In this document: one piece after another, positions 23,063-34,075 of the stretch | Numbering within the stretch: position 1 is the first letter of the stretch | Layout of the letters: every line of letters starts with the position of its first letter | Origin: Cutaneotrichosporon cavernicola | Taxonomy: Eukaryota; Basidiomycota; Tremellomycetes; Trichosporonales; Trichosporonaceae | Length of the DNA stretch: 64,000 nt | NCBI RefSeq assembly: GCF_030864355.1 | Contig: NC_083395.1 | Coordinates: 1,798,001-1,862,000 of the forward strand | Reading direction: 5' to 3' | Program-made: the position numbers and the translations under genes | Notes under the pieces: model-generated | What the model saw: the letters and a program-made list of their open reading frames with translations, nothing else | Told to the model about the DNA's origin: nothing | Database searches by the model: none

Positions 23063-25271
23063 GATAAGGAGTGGTGGTGAGCGAGCGTCGAAAAGGAAAG
23101 TAGATGTGGAGGGTGAGGAGGGATGTATACAGAGAGGGGGATTGAGGGCTAAGATTTGGGGGTTAGGATACAAACATGAGTTGAGTGGTTTAGGAGTGTA
23201 AGGAGTAACAGAATGATGGTGGCAAGAGCTGACCAGTACCTCCCCCACCCCTTTTCCTATCCGCTGAAGGGTTGATGGTGAGCAAAGGGGGATGTTTGGT
23301 GTACAAACCCTCAAAACCAAAAGCCAAGACAGTGTGAGGCGTCAGGAGTGAACCGTTAGTGGGTTCCACCACTTGTTTAATGCGTTCAAACGCCAAGTAT
23401 TAGTTTTGAGTCATGGAGTCATGGAGTTATGGACAAGAAGAGAGAGTGCTTGGTTCAGGTCCCAGGACCCCCTCAAAATGCGCCATTGCCGGTGTCTGAA
23501 CCCTAACAACCCGCCCCTTTCCGCTTCCACTGTCATCCCCTCCCGTTCTTGCTGCCATTTGGCCCAAGAGGCCAGTGATCAATGACCGCAGTCAATCCAC
23601 GCACCTCGTCAACTTTCAGGGTTTGTTACTTTAGACTGAGGAATTGAAGACAACCTCTTGCAAAAGGGGTCGTAGTATTCCTACTTGTGCAGGAAAATGA
23701 TTCCTGCCAAGCCAAAGTCAACAGACCCTGAAATTCTGACGCGCTCTCTGACTCCTCCGTCCCGAAGCCAGCCCATGCAGCCCAAGCACGGAGGCTATTC
23801 AAGAAACCCTTACAAATGAGCGCGTATCAGGCTGTACGCGTCACTCTTTTTACCCTTTGTTGTAATGCTATGCTACAGTGCACTGCCAATGTCCTACCCA
23901 TTTGACAGACTCCCCCCCTGCCCAGTCACTCAACAAGACTTGGCATTGCATCAGTCCTACAGGTCCCGCCCTTCCAGACACATGACATGGAACGTAGAAC
24001 AAAAGAATGCCCTGCCCCCGTACAGCAAAGACAATATCATGTCTACACTGCTTCTTTCCTACCACAAACAGAGGCACTGTCGAGTCCTACTATGACCAAC
24101 GTATCGCATATTTGGTTCTTTGGAACGTGTGCCTCGTCAAAGTAAACCCTGTCATCTCGCATCTTCGCTGTCACCTCGCACGATCACGAGCGGTCGCTCT
24201 TTGGCGTGACATCCACCAACAACGAACGGTGCACTTGAGCACTAGCCTTGCTCTGCAGCGCGGCATGCATGGTATGCTGGAGGATTGGAGGTGCACTGAT
24301 CGCCACGTTTTCTGCCTTGCTCCCCGGATCCCCTGCCTTGGCTATGGTCTGGGCGCGGGACTATGAAATGCCTCCGTGTGTTGCACTTGGCGGGAATGGG
24401 ACGTGGCGTGGCGCATTGCGATGCGACTTAAGAGACGCGTCAGCATACCTGCCTCAATGACAATACCAATCTCGACGCGACGCGTCCAAATGCACGACAG
24501 GGAAGCGGGTTTGCCCGAGCCCGAGATGAGGTCGGAGGGGCCTGTAGAACACAGTCGAACGTTGGAGCCGATAAGAATATGACGTTGTGTCTATACATAA
24601 CAAGCTCTGGGCCGAGAGAGTGAATACGCTACCAACGTGAGGACTAGCATTGACCATTGGGCGTCGCAATCACGGCACTGGTCATGCTTGGGCCCAACCT
24701 TGGCGATGCACAGGCCCAGCGACATTGATCGTGGCCGTAGGGACGCCCAGCGCCTATTGCAGTGAGCACCACATGTCCAGAAGTCACCGGATCTCGTGCT
24801 TGATCGTTCAAGGCCAGTGGATGGTTGCGAAGACTCGCATGCCGTTGCTCAACAGCTGGCTTCTGAGAGTGCAGGTATACGTCGCCATCTGGGCAATATC
24901 CGAGAAACTGACCAGCCTCCAATGGCGGATGAAACGTCCCCACCTCTGGAGACGGGCGTCATGTCACGCATCAAGCCTCATGCATAGGCATAAGGGTTAT
25001 ACTCATGAAGACGGGCAACGCCGAATTGCTGCCCACCTGACTGGCAAAATCACGTGACTTGGTGATCGACGTCGGTCACAAGCGTCGTCGTCGGGAGATT
25101 CCGATGGTGAGGTACAACTTGGCTCGGTGACAGAGTGGGGCAATGGGGCTCACCTGATGAAATGACCAACTCCACCGCCCCAACCACCCGGAATCCATCA
25201 TCGACCGCCACCCGTCGACATCAACCCAACCTTCATTACCTTCCTTCCCCAGCCCACTTTACCTTATCATC
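23063..25271. other. Large divergent intergenic region, 2.2 kb
   Basis: The longest gene-free stretch, between the GPI-protein gene and the MCH1-like gene. Base composition is less GC-rich than in the genes. Frames such as 24007-24366 and 24650-25057 show no codon bias, splice sites or motifs. It may hold long regulatory regions or a non-coding transcript; I see no tRNA-like fold. Confidence 0.45.
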
Positions 25272-27569
25272 ATGACTTCTCCACCACCTAGCCCCACAAT
25301 CATCTACGATTCAGAACGCAGATACTACGCCGACCACGCGCGCGACCATTCGCGCGACCACTCGCGTGACCATTCGCGCTCGGCCAGCCCCACCACTCCC
25401 CCGCGCCGCCGCTTCTCCCGCCGTACATCCTCCCGCACCAACACCAACATGGTCGACTATGGCACCAACCCTGCTCGCCGCGAGTCGCTCATCCCCCCAG
25501 ACGTCCACGCCATCCTGGAAGCGAAGCGCCGGCGTATGTGCGGCAACTTGTGCGGCTTGAGGACGCGCAGCGTCCAAGTGGCGCTCATGTGCATCTCGGT
25601 GCTCATGAGCGCGGTACAGGCCAATGGCGTGTATTGCTGGCCGACCTAGTGAGTGGCGTGTTGGCGGCGAGGTTGTTCGTTTCATCAAGGTCAAGAGTTC
25701 ACTACCTGCACACAGAACCTCGCGTTCCTTGTCCCGTGTGCATTTGCTATCACCTGTCCCGTCACACGACCCTTTGATCGGAACATGCTGACCTCAGCGG
25801 GCCCATCGTCCAGCAGAGGTTGGGACTTCATAACACCGAAGCGCAGACCATTGTCGTCGGGTAAGTCGTGTCGCTCGCCGAGCACCATGTCTGCTCGGCG
25901 GACTGGCTTGGATTGCACTGACGCCTTCTCTGCAACTACCCGCACAAAATTCCGATATCGTGCGATCACCACCCTCGTGATCTCCCCCACCTAAACCTAA
26001 ATTGTGGTCTCGCAGAGGGATATTGGGCGTCTACCTCTGCGCTGCGCCCATGGGCGCACTTGTCGACCGGTATGGACCTCGCGCTGGCTCACTCATGAGC
26101 GCCCTAGTGGCGGCTACTGGGTACTGCTCGTTCGCTGCAGTTGTCCGGGTCGATGAGGACGAGGGCGCTGGACCGCGCACCTATCTCGTCCTCACTGCAT
26201 GCTTCTTCCTCGTCGGGGCGGCCACAGTCGGCAGCTACTTTGCCGCTCTCACCACTGGTGCGTGTTCAGCTACTCCGCAGTCGCTACAAGCTGACAACAG
26301 CATCGCTCAGCTTCCCTTCCCACCCGACGCTGTCGCTGTCGCTTCCGCTAGCGTGCATGGGCCTGTCGTCGCTCTTCCTGTCCTCATTCTCGTCGCTCGC
26401 CGTGTTCCAGGTTGACGGGGAACTCGACCCGGTCCGTTACCTCACCTTCCTCGGACTCCTCTCCGCAGCTGTCAACCTCTTCGCTGCTGTATTCATGCGC
26501 GTCATCCCCCCCGACCCGCCTGTGCTGCACGACGACGTCGAATCGGATAGCGAGGACGACTTGGACCACGCATACAACGACTACGCGGACCTCTCGGCGT
26601 CTCTGCATCTGGACGAACGTAGCCCGCTACTTATCGGTGGCCCAGAGGCGGCACGTGAGGACGTCGAGGCGCAGGAGACGGGCAAGGCGACGCGGTGGAC
26701 TGCGGTTGGACTGATTCGCAACCCGGGCTTCTGGGCGTTTGGCCTGGTGATGATGGGCTGCATCGGCCCGTCCGAGACTGTGATGGCGACGTTTGGCAAC
26801 ATTGTCACGGCGCTCCTGCCGCCCGATGCCCTGCTGACCCTCTCGGCACTGGGGCAGGCGACGACCCAGGCCTTCCAGCTCTTCAACCCGACGGCCCTCA
26901 CGTCGACTCCGCCTATTGTGCTAACTGCTGCCAAGGACGAGGCACTGATGCTGCGCAACAAGCACGTGTTCATCCTCTCCATCTCCTCGACCGTCTCGCG
27001 TCTGGTGACAGGAGTGCTTGCCGACTACCTCGCCCCTGCAGCGGTCGCCGTGCCCGCCCCTTACAGCGACGACCCCGACGCGCCCACGCACTACTTTGTG
27101 CAGAAGAAGCCGATCATCATGCACCGCTCAATGTTTGCGGCTACCTGTGCCGGTTTCCTCGCTCTAGTGTTCGCGTGGGCCGCTGGCTGGCTCTATACCG
27201 AGGGCACGCTGTGGCTGCTGAGCTTCGGCGTCGGCTCTCTCTACGGCGCGCTTTTCACGCTGAGCCCCGCCATCATCTCGACGCATTTCGGCGCCACCAG
27301 CTTCGGCTTATCGTGGGGCATGATCTCGTACTTTCCCGCGCTCGGCAGCGCCATATACTCTGTGAGCTGACATGCGCCTGGCCTGCAACTGACATCAGTA
27401 CCTGTACGCGTTCCTCGCCACCGCCGAAAGCAACACGAACGAGAGCGTCATGGACATGGCGATCTGCTACGGCCGTGGCTGCTTCAACGCGAGCTTCTGG
27501 GTCGCGGCGGCGGGGTGTGCCTCCTCGGCCCTTGGCCTCGTGTATATCGGCCGTCGCTGGAACGTCTAG
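25272..27569 (+). CDS. Major facilitator transporter, MCH1/nodulin-like
   Basis: A multi-pass transporter of the nodulin-like/MCH1 branch of the MFS; substrate unknown (the yeast name implies monocarboxylates, but transport was not shown). Exons 25272-25648, 25798-25860, 26016-26257, 26301-27361 and 27399-27569 give 637 residues. An Arg/His/Asp-rich N-terminal tail with repeated RDHS precedes about a dozen hydrophobic segments. The loop PMGALVDRYGPRAG after the second segment is the typical MFS motif A-like turn. A long acidic central loop separates the two halves. The third exon may start at 26016 or 3 nt later (TIVVGGI or TIVVGI). The last exon supplies the final helix. Confidence 0.82.
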
Positions 27570-27784
27570 CGGCCACGTGTAGAACAGAGATAAACAATCC
27601 GCAACTTGAACGAATATTACGAACACCAACAAACCTCAACAACCGGCATTACGAACCACTTGCACATGTCTTGCACATCTCGCTCATACCCATCTGTACT
27701 AATGTGCCATAACAATCCAATTAGCATGATATGCGCTCTACATCCCCAACAACATGCACAAAGCGTCGTATAATGATTGTGTGT

Positions 27785-29738
27785 CTATTTCGCCGCCTTT
27801 GGCGCGGCCTTTGTGGGCGTCGCGTTTGCCGACGCCGTGCCCTGCTTCTTGGCGAGCAGGCCTTGGAACTGGTGTCAGCTGCCAACCGGAAACCAACTCA
27901 CAAAGTTGTGCAACGCCTCATTCTGCACCGTCGACGATCTATCGGGCGATGCAGGTCCGGACGCCTTCGAGTCCTGTTGTCAGCTTGAACATGACAAAGT
28001 AGCTGAGAAGAGCGTACCTTTCGGGCATGTAAGCGCGTGGCCACGTCCTCGGCAGCATTCCCCTCCATCTCGGCCATAGCCTTCTCGACGCCTGGGAGGC
28101 TAAGCCCGCCCGTCCCCATTGGGCCAACGACGCCATACCGTTCGTCGACATTCTCGGCCGCGCGCCGGAACACGCCCTTTGCGTCGCTCTTGACGAGGCT
28201 GTCCAGCTGGCGCTGGAGGAACCCCTGCTCGGGCTCAGAGATAACAGCCACCGCGGCGGGGTTGGGGACGGCTGGCCTTTCCATATCAGGGATCATGGCG
28301 GCCCAAAGATCCTCAATTCCTTCGGCATCCGCCTCCTCCTCCCCATTACTATTACTCCGGGACGAGCTGACGTCCCATGCCTTACCCACTCGAGCTGGAT
28401 CAAACGGCTCGCGCAGAATCGTAATCTTCCCCCACGAGTCCCACCCGGATGGGACCATGACTGCGTCGCGATCAAGCACATTCGCACGGTGGGGAAAAGG
28501 GAAACGCTGCGGCGCACCCTCGACCTGTGAAGAACTGTACAGGCGGTGGAAGAGGTACTCGCGAAGCAGGGTGTATGTCTGGGGCTGGGTCGGAGCCGTG
28601 TAGAAGAGCGCGGCGCCGTAGGCTAGACACACGGTGCGCAGGACTTGCTGGATCCAGTCGGTACGCTCCTCCCATCCACCGCCCTTCATGCCAATCTCGT
28701 CACCGAGGGCGTCCATCAGGTCTGCGCGAGTGCAGACCACAACGATGGGTACACCAGATGGATTGCGCGTCAGGCTGCCCTGTCCGAGTGGGAGGACGGC
28801 GCCATAGTTTGTGAGCGCGGCGGTGGTTGGTTCTGTGTAATGCTGCAGGTGTGATTGGACTGGTGTCAGTGGTGGGGGGAGGGAGGGAGGGAGGGAGGGA
28901 GGGAGGGAGGGAGGGAGGGAGGGGAGGGAGGGAGGGAGGGAGGGAGGGAGGGGAGGGGGGGAGGGGAAGGGGGGGAGGGATAAGGGAGGAAGGCCATTTG
29001 TGGTATGAGCCAAGAAAGGAAGAAACTCACGCCGCTCGTGCATCTCATCGACCGCAACCGACATGTCGACGAGAGCGGTACGCGCCGCCCAAGCATCCAC
29101 CCATCCCAGCCATGCGAGTAGCTCGCGCACCATTGTGCTAGGTTTGCTCCAGTCGAGCACGATGACCACTGCGGTATTCTCCCATTAGTTCAGCTAACTC
29201 AAGACGTACCGGCAGGGGATGGGGGGGCAGCGACGTGTCCACGAGGCGGAGGAGGGAGGGATGCGAGCTGGGCGGATAGATGACGCTGACAGGCGGTGTG
29301 TCTGGGGTTAGGTTGGTGGGGAGGGGGGGAAGGGAGGAGGGGAGGGGGGGGGGGAAAGAGGGAGGGGAGCGGAGGGGGGGGAAGCGGGAGCGGAAGGGGT
29401 CTGGGAGATTGGGGAGCGGAGGGAATGCGGAGGCGGAGGCGCATGCGGAGCACGCAACCACGGCACAAGCACTCACCGTCGTCCCGGTCGTCGCTTGTCA
29501 GTAGGTCGTATCCAATTGCTAGGGGTTGGCGCGCCCGGCGCTTGCCGACGACTTTGTCGAGGAGGTGTGCGCGGCCGCGATGCCGTTCGCTTAAGAGGAC
29601 GACGTTCTTGCGCGGCAGGGCTTTGGCGCGGTCCGCGCTCCGTAGAATGTCGGCCCATAGATCTTCTCGCCCTTCGCTGGGTACATGCGGTGTGCTGGGC
29701 CCGGCGGCGGGTTGGCGACGAGGCGGCGTCGCGGCCAT
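27785..29738 (-). CDS. Cytoplasmic dynein 1 light intermediate chain
   Basis: A dynein subunit that links the motor to cargo adaptors. Six exons, 29738-29477, 29301-29210, 29178-29031, 28859-28018, 27973-27902 and 27868-27785, give 499 residues. The Ras-like core shows NTAVVIVLDWSKPS, LQSHLQHYTEP and GVPIVVVCTRADLMD. The usual Walker A is degenerate here (LSERHRGRAHLL, residues 49-60). The C-terminus holds the short effector-binding helix NEALHNFFQGLLAKK (466-480), split by an intron between its two Phe codons. Introns of 31 and 33 nt contrast with two longer ones full of simple repeats. The family call is strong; nucleotide binding is doubtful. Confidence 0.9.
28874..28980. repeat. GGGA microsatellite in dynein LIC intron 3
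   Basis: About 100 bp of tandem ggga units fill most of the 171-nt intron (28860-29030). On the transcript this is a pyrimidine tract ahead of the acceptor. Confidence 0.9.
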
Positions 29739-29955
29739 GATGTGTGATGGTAGATTGTTGGACCGTGGTCGTGGTCGTGTTCGTTCGTGGTCGTGGTCAC
29801 GCGTTCCAGGGTCGCCACCCAACACTCAACTTTTGATCCCGCCGCGTTTCAGGTATCTCGCAACTCATCACTTGCAGCTCACCACAGCCCTTGCATTCGT
29901 ATGCATATGCACATATTCTACACACTATACTTGTTTATGGTGGCTGACGCCGTTT

Positions 29956-32037
29956 CTAATAGCCTTGGCCAGGGTATTCAGCGTACCCATACTCGGCGCC
30001 CTCGTACCCAGGCCAGTAGGTGGGGTAGTAGCCCTCACCGTTGGCGTATGGGTTATACTGCGGGTAGAAGGGCTGCGCGGCCGTGAACTCGGGTGTGCCA
30101 GTCGCCTCGGGCTCGGCGACCGCAGCCTTGATATCGTCGACACTGCCTCTCGGCGAACGGATCGACACCTTCTGTGCCAGGCGCGGAGGAACAAAGTACG
30201 CCGCCTGACCATACGGCGCTTGGTAGGGGTTGAGCGGGGAACCAGGACGCGCGTGCGCGGGTGCGCCTGCATAGAAGGGCGCAGGCCCGGAGAACGACCC
30301 ACGCGGCTGGTGACCCGGCACAAAGCGCGGCTCAGGCGTGAAGCTCTGCGGGCGGTACGGGGGGTAGAAGGCTCCGGGAGGGCGGAAGGGCGGGGCGGCA
30401 TTCGGGTAGAACTCGCCCGTGTGCATCGGCATCATGGGGCCCGCGGGGATGTACCCGCTGCTCATGGAGCCGCTGTCGCTCGCCACGTACGGAACAGGGG
30501 ACGGGTTGGAGGGGATAAAGGGCGGGGGGAAGGGGTTCTTGGGCTGCTCCGGGACCTCGATAGGCTGGCTAGGCGGGCGGTCGACATCGACGTGTTGAGC
30601 CGCGCCGGGTATCTTGACCTTGACCGCACCCGAATCCTCGAGGAGCGTCTCGGATGTCGGCTGGGTGGTCGTCGGCGCCTCGTTCTTGGGCTCGATCCTG
30701 GACGACGAGCGGTCGGGGGACGCCTCGGGGGTGGGGAGATGCGCAACTCCGGGAGGCATGGGACGGAGCGGAGGGCCGCCGCGAATGAAGTCACCCCGCC
30801 CACGGCCGCGACCGCGACCGCGACCACGAATCATTTGGTTGTGGCGCGAGGGGTGGTCGTGGGCGGCGAACTCCTCAAAGCCCTCGTGGCCCCACTTGCC
30901 CTCGCTGGCTCCCGAGCGGTTGTTACGAGCCTTCTGCGCAAGCTCCATCTCCAGCCTGTCCATCTCGGCCATGCGGCGACCCGTGTTGGATGTTGACGCA
31001 GAGGGAGAGGCAGAGGCAGAGGGAGGCACAGATGCCTCGCCAGAGGGCGCGGGGCCAGGGCCTGAGGCGGACGTGGATGCGGAAGAAGGGGAAGGGGCGG
31101 GGGACATCTGGCGCGCAGGGGGGACGAAGGCGAACCCGCGCCCACGCCCACGGCCTCGAGGAGGAGGCGCGCCGCGGAAGCCACCACGGGGCATGCCGCG
31201 CATCCTACCGCGTCCACGCCAAAAGTCGGACATTCCGCGGAGGCCGGAGAAGCTGCCCTCGCCGACGCTACCGGCATCGTAGTGGCGCTGGTCGTGCATC
31301 CAGAAGTTGCCAACGCGGGGAGTGAATTTGGGGTCCTCAGCCACGCGCTGCGTGTATGCGTTGCGGTTGGTGCGAGGGACACCAGGGCGAGGTGCGCCAT
31401 CGGCGGGAGCAGCGGTGGGAGCAGAGGGGCCAGACGACGTGGACGACTGGGCGGGAGGGTCGTCGAGCTTGATCGCAGATGTCGAGGCAGCGAGCGACGA
31501 ATCGACATCGTCGGCAGCTGCGAGGGCAGCAACAGGGGGAGGAGTAGAAGCCGCGACAGTCGCCTTTGTAACCGCCTTGCCTGCCTTCTCCGCCTCCTTC
31601 TTGGCCTTGCGTTTAGCCTTGAGCTTGTCGCGGCGCGCGGCTGCCTTGTCCTCCTCCAACTTCTTCTGCTCGTCGGTCATCTCGCGAGGCTCGCGCACTA
31701 CCTTGCCGCCGCGACCGCGACCGCGACCGAGTACCGCAGTGCCACGGCGCGCGGCATCGCTGCGGGCAAACTCGTCAAACGTGATCTCGTCGCCCTTGTC
31801 CGTCATGTCGGCCCACGCAGCGGGCGTCGTCGAGTTCATGTCGGGGAACAGGGGCTTGGCCTTGGTCTTGCCCTTGGCCTGCGCAGCAGGCTTAGACGAG
31901 GCATCGGACGCGCTGCCGTCGTCGTCCTCAGAGTCAGCACCGTCACGGCGGCGGGCCTTGCGGCGAACGCGGGTCTTGGTGCGCTTGGTCGTGTGGGTCT
32001 TGGGCGCAGGGGCGGCGGGGTCGGCAGCGTCGGTCAT
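29956..32037 (-). CDS. RGG/Gly-rich protein with Btz (CASC3)-like segment
   Basis: A single-exon gene of 693 residues. The N-terminus is basic (KRTKTRVRRKARRRD), then acidic. At about residues 240-300 is DPKFTPRVGNFWMHDQR followed by SDFWRGRGR. This resembles the Btz/SELOR core of Barentsz/CASC3 (PRxGxFxxHDxR ... W), which clamps eIF4A3 in the exon junction complex. Several RG/RGG blocks (RGRGRGRGF) suggest RNA binding. The C-terminal third is rich in Pro, Tyr and Gly (ends YAEYPGQGY), prone to condensates. An EJC-related mRNA-binding role is inferred from one segment, so the function is moderate confidence; the gene itself is well supported. Confidence 0.7.
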   Translation of the reverse strand: MTDAADPAAPAPKTHTTKRTKTRVRRKARRRDGADSEDDDGSASDASSKPAAQAKGKTKAKPLFPDMNSTTPAAWADMTDKGDEITFDEFARSDAARRGTAVLGRGRGRGGKVVREPREMTDEQKKLEEDKAAARRDKLKAKRKAKKEAEKAGKAVTKATVAASTPPPVAALAAADDVDSSLAASTSAIKLDDPPAQSSTSSGPSAPTAAPADGAPRPGVPRTNRNAYTQRVAEDPKFTPRVGNFWMHDQRHYDAGSVGEGSFSGLRGMSDFWRGRGRMRGMPRGGFRGAPPPRGRGRGRGFAFVPPARQMSPAPSPSSASTSASGPGPAPSGEASVPPSASASPSASTSNTGRRMAEMDRLEMELAQKARNNRSGASEGKWGHEGFEEFAAHDHPSRHNQMIRGRGRGRGRGRGDFIRGGPPLRPMPPGVAHLPTPEASPDRSSSRIEPKNEAPTTTQPTSETLLEDSGAVKVKIPGAAQHVDVDRPPSQPIEVPEQPKNPFPPPFIPSNPSPVPYVASDSGSMSSGYIPAGPMMPMHTGEFYPNAAPPFRPPGAFYPPYRPQSFTPEPRFVPGHQPRGSFSGPAPFYAGAPAHARPGSPLNPYQAPYGQAAYFVPPRLAQKVSIRSPRGSVDDIKAAVAEPEATGTPEFTAAQPFYPQYNPYANGEGYYPTYWPGYEGAEYGYAEYPGQGY

Positions 32038-32551
32038 CTTGCTAGACGATTGTGGGGTAAGGCGCGATAAGAATGTTAATAGCTTGATAGGTGACGGTGA
32101 CGGTGACTACAGGGGATGGGAGGCTTTAGGTGAGTTGGGTGGCGAGGGTGATCGGGCAATATCAACTTACAGTTCAAACAGGGACAAGAAGGAGTGGTGG
32201 GCGCAGTGAGCGATATGACGACGCGTGGGGCGTTTGTACGGCTCGTAGTCGTTGTTTTGAGGATATCTAGTGGATGGGAGGTGGGGATGAGTTTTGTTTG
32301 TGTGCGGGGCAAGAGTGATGATGCGGAGAGAGAGCGGAGAGGATCAGAGATTCAGAGTCCAGCTTGACGCAGGATTGTTTGATTCATCCAGCACAATGCA
32401 AACTTTAAATGGGAGGGTTACTTAGACCAACAATTTGCCACCCAACCTCACCCAACCACAGATTCCTCAGCACCCACCACCTGAATGTTTCCCGTCATCC
32501 TTTGATATATAACCGCGGCACATCGCGACACAACATCGCGCCAAAACTAGG
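32038..32551. other. Divergent promoter region
   Basis: 0.5 kb between the RGG/Btz-like gene and DPH4. It holds the DPH4 TATA-like box. I see no coding exon. Confidence 0.5.
32506..32512 (+). promoter_or_regulatory. TATA-like box of DPH4
   Basis: TATATAA lies only 40 nt before the ATG at 32552. If used, the mRNA leader would be about 10 nt or transcription would start near the ATG. Confidence 0.45.
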
Positions 32552-33015
32552 ATGGCTCAAACAGACTATTATGCTGTCTTGGGTGTCCGACCTACGGCCC
32601 CCAACGACGAGATCACGCTTGCCTGGCGCCGCCTCGTGCTGGCTGTGAGTCTTCGGAGCCGACGTGGAGCTGACACAAGTCGCACCCTGACAAGGCGCGT
32701 TCTGCGCCAGCACAAACCGACATCCGCCTCGTGAACGAGGCACGTGCGGTCCTCTCGGATCCCGCGCGCCGCGCCGACTTTGACGCGCAGCGCACAGCCG
32801 CGCCGCCCTCAGGGCCGCGGATACGAGAGCACGTCTCTCTTGAGGCATTTACGGCGCACCCGAGCGCCGAAGAACCTGAGCACTTCACTCTCGAGTGCCG
32901 ATGCGGACAGTCTTATGACGTGACCGTCGATGAGCTCGAGGCAGGCGTCGATGTTGTCGGGTGTCCAGGGTGCGGGGAGTACATTGGGATCGACTATGAG
33001 GTGGTCGAGGAGTAG
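32552..33015 (+). CDS. DPH4: Diphthamide biosynthesis J-protein Dph4
   Basis: Dph4 (Jjj3) helps electron transfer and chaperoning in the first step of diphthamide synthesis on elongation factor 2. Exons 32552-32644 and 32680-33015 give 142 residues. The N-terminal J-domain begins MAQTDYYAVLGV; splicing out a 35-nt intron restores the HPDK motif. A CSL-type zinc finger follows (CRCGQSYDV ... VVGCPGCGEYIGIDY) with four cysteines. Domain order and length match the family. The 3' end lies 134 bp from the convergent GNAT gene. Confidence 0.93.
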
Positions 33016-33149
33016 CGGGAATAGTGGAAATAGATAGCGTACACGACGCTCACAGCATCCATACCCGGCATACCTATACCCTGCGCGCGATGCATGATCG
33101 GAGAATGATTGACAGGCTTTAATTGCTTCGTGTGCGCACACAAAAGGCC

Positions 33150-33818
33150 TCACTGCGGTGCAGCAAGTTGTTTTCGGTACACAGCCACCTCGCGCTCACC
33201 GCCCCCATTATGTTCCGGCCACGCGAGCATCTTGACCTCGACGCGCTCAAAGTCGAGTTTCTCCAGCATCCGTGTGCTTGCAGGGTTGGCAGTCTGCGCC
33301 GTCTTCATCAGCCACTCCATGGGCAACTCACCGCTTCAACGCTCCGCACACCCAACTCGGCAACAGCCCATTCCAATACGGTCCGAATCACTGCAGTCCC
33401 GACACCACGTCCGTGGACCTCGGGGTCGAGGGCGTACGCGACTTCCCACTCCTCCTTCTTAAACAAGACCAAGTCGCCGACATAAGCCCCGTCCCACCGC
33501 ACCACCGTGAAGGGATTGACGCCCACCTTCCTCCCAGCACGGAGCTCTGCCACGGCCTCGGCCTGAGTGACGTTGTCGTCTACGCGCTTCCTCGCATCGG
33601 CGAGGGAAAAGGGGTACGGACGGCCGAAGGACCACTTGCCTACGCGCGGGTCGTTTGCTATGCGGACCTGGGCGTCAGTGGGAATGGAGAATGGGGGGAC
33701 TGACGAGGGCCGCGAGGTCTGCGGGGTTGTCCTTGTACGGCGTGATGGTTATGTGCGGATGTGAGGGAACGGTGAGGTAAGGCTCGTCGTTGGCCCAGTG
33801 GATCTGGGTTGTTGTCAT
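33150..33818 (-). CDS. GNAT-family N-acetyltransferase (RimJ/RimL-like)
   Basis: An acetyl-CoA dependent acetyltransferase; the substrate is not known. Exons 33818-33705, 33667-33332 and 33293-33150 give 197 residues. The acetyl-CoA loop is LDPEVHGRGVGTAVIRTVLEWA, here RGVGTA in the Q/RxxGxG/A position. The last exon carries the usual end of the fold (ANPASTRMLEKLDFERVEVKML, in pieces). The first intron uses a GTCAGT donor, less usual than GTGAGT; its 37-nt removal restores LAALVRIANDPRVG. A small-molecule or tRNA/protein-N-terminal role are both possible. Confidence 0.82.
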
Positions 33819-34075
33819 GGCAGGCAGGCCAAGGGATAGATTGGATAGAATTGAGGAGGTGGCTGATTAGAGTTGATGACGAAGTTAACCAGCTGTCGGT
33901 AGTTATTCATGGAATGTGACATCACTTGCTTACCCACCTGGGTCCAGACTGCAGACACTTGGATGGGTTTGACATCATGGAGTTCGAGGCCAGCCTCGTC
34001 AGACAGACACTGATGCATCATCACTGGCAATCACGACTCATTAACGATTAAACGATCACAGCCCAAAGAGCCAGA

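Noticed and set aside
29296..30996. 566-codon plus-strand frame over the dynein LIC and RGG-protein genes
   Set aside because: Low-complexity Gly/Arg translation antisense to two supported genes; a shadow.
31307..32209. 300-codon plus-strand frame antisense to the Btz-like gene
   Set aside because: Ala/Ser-rich shadow of the minus-strand gene, crossing its start codon; no independent support.
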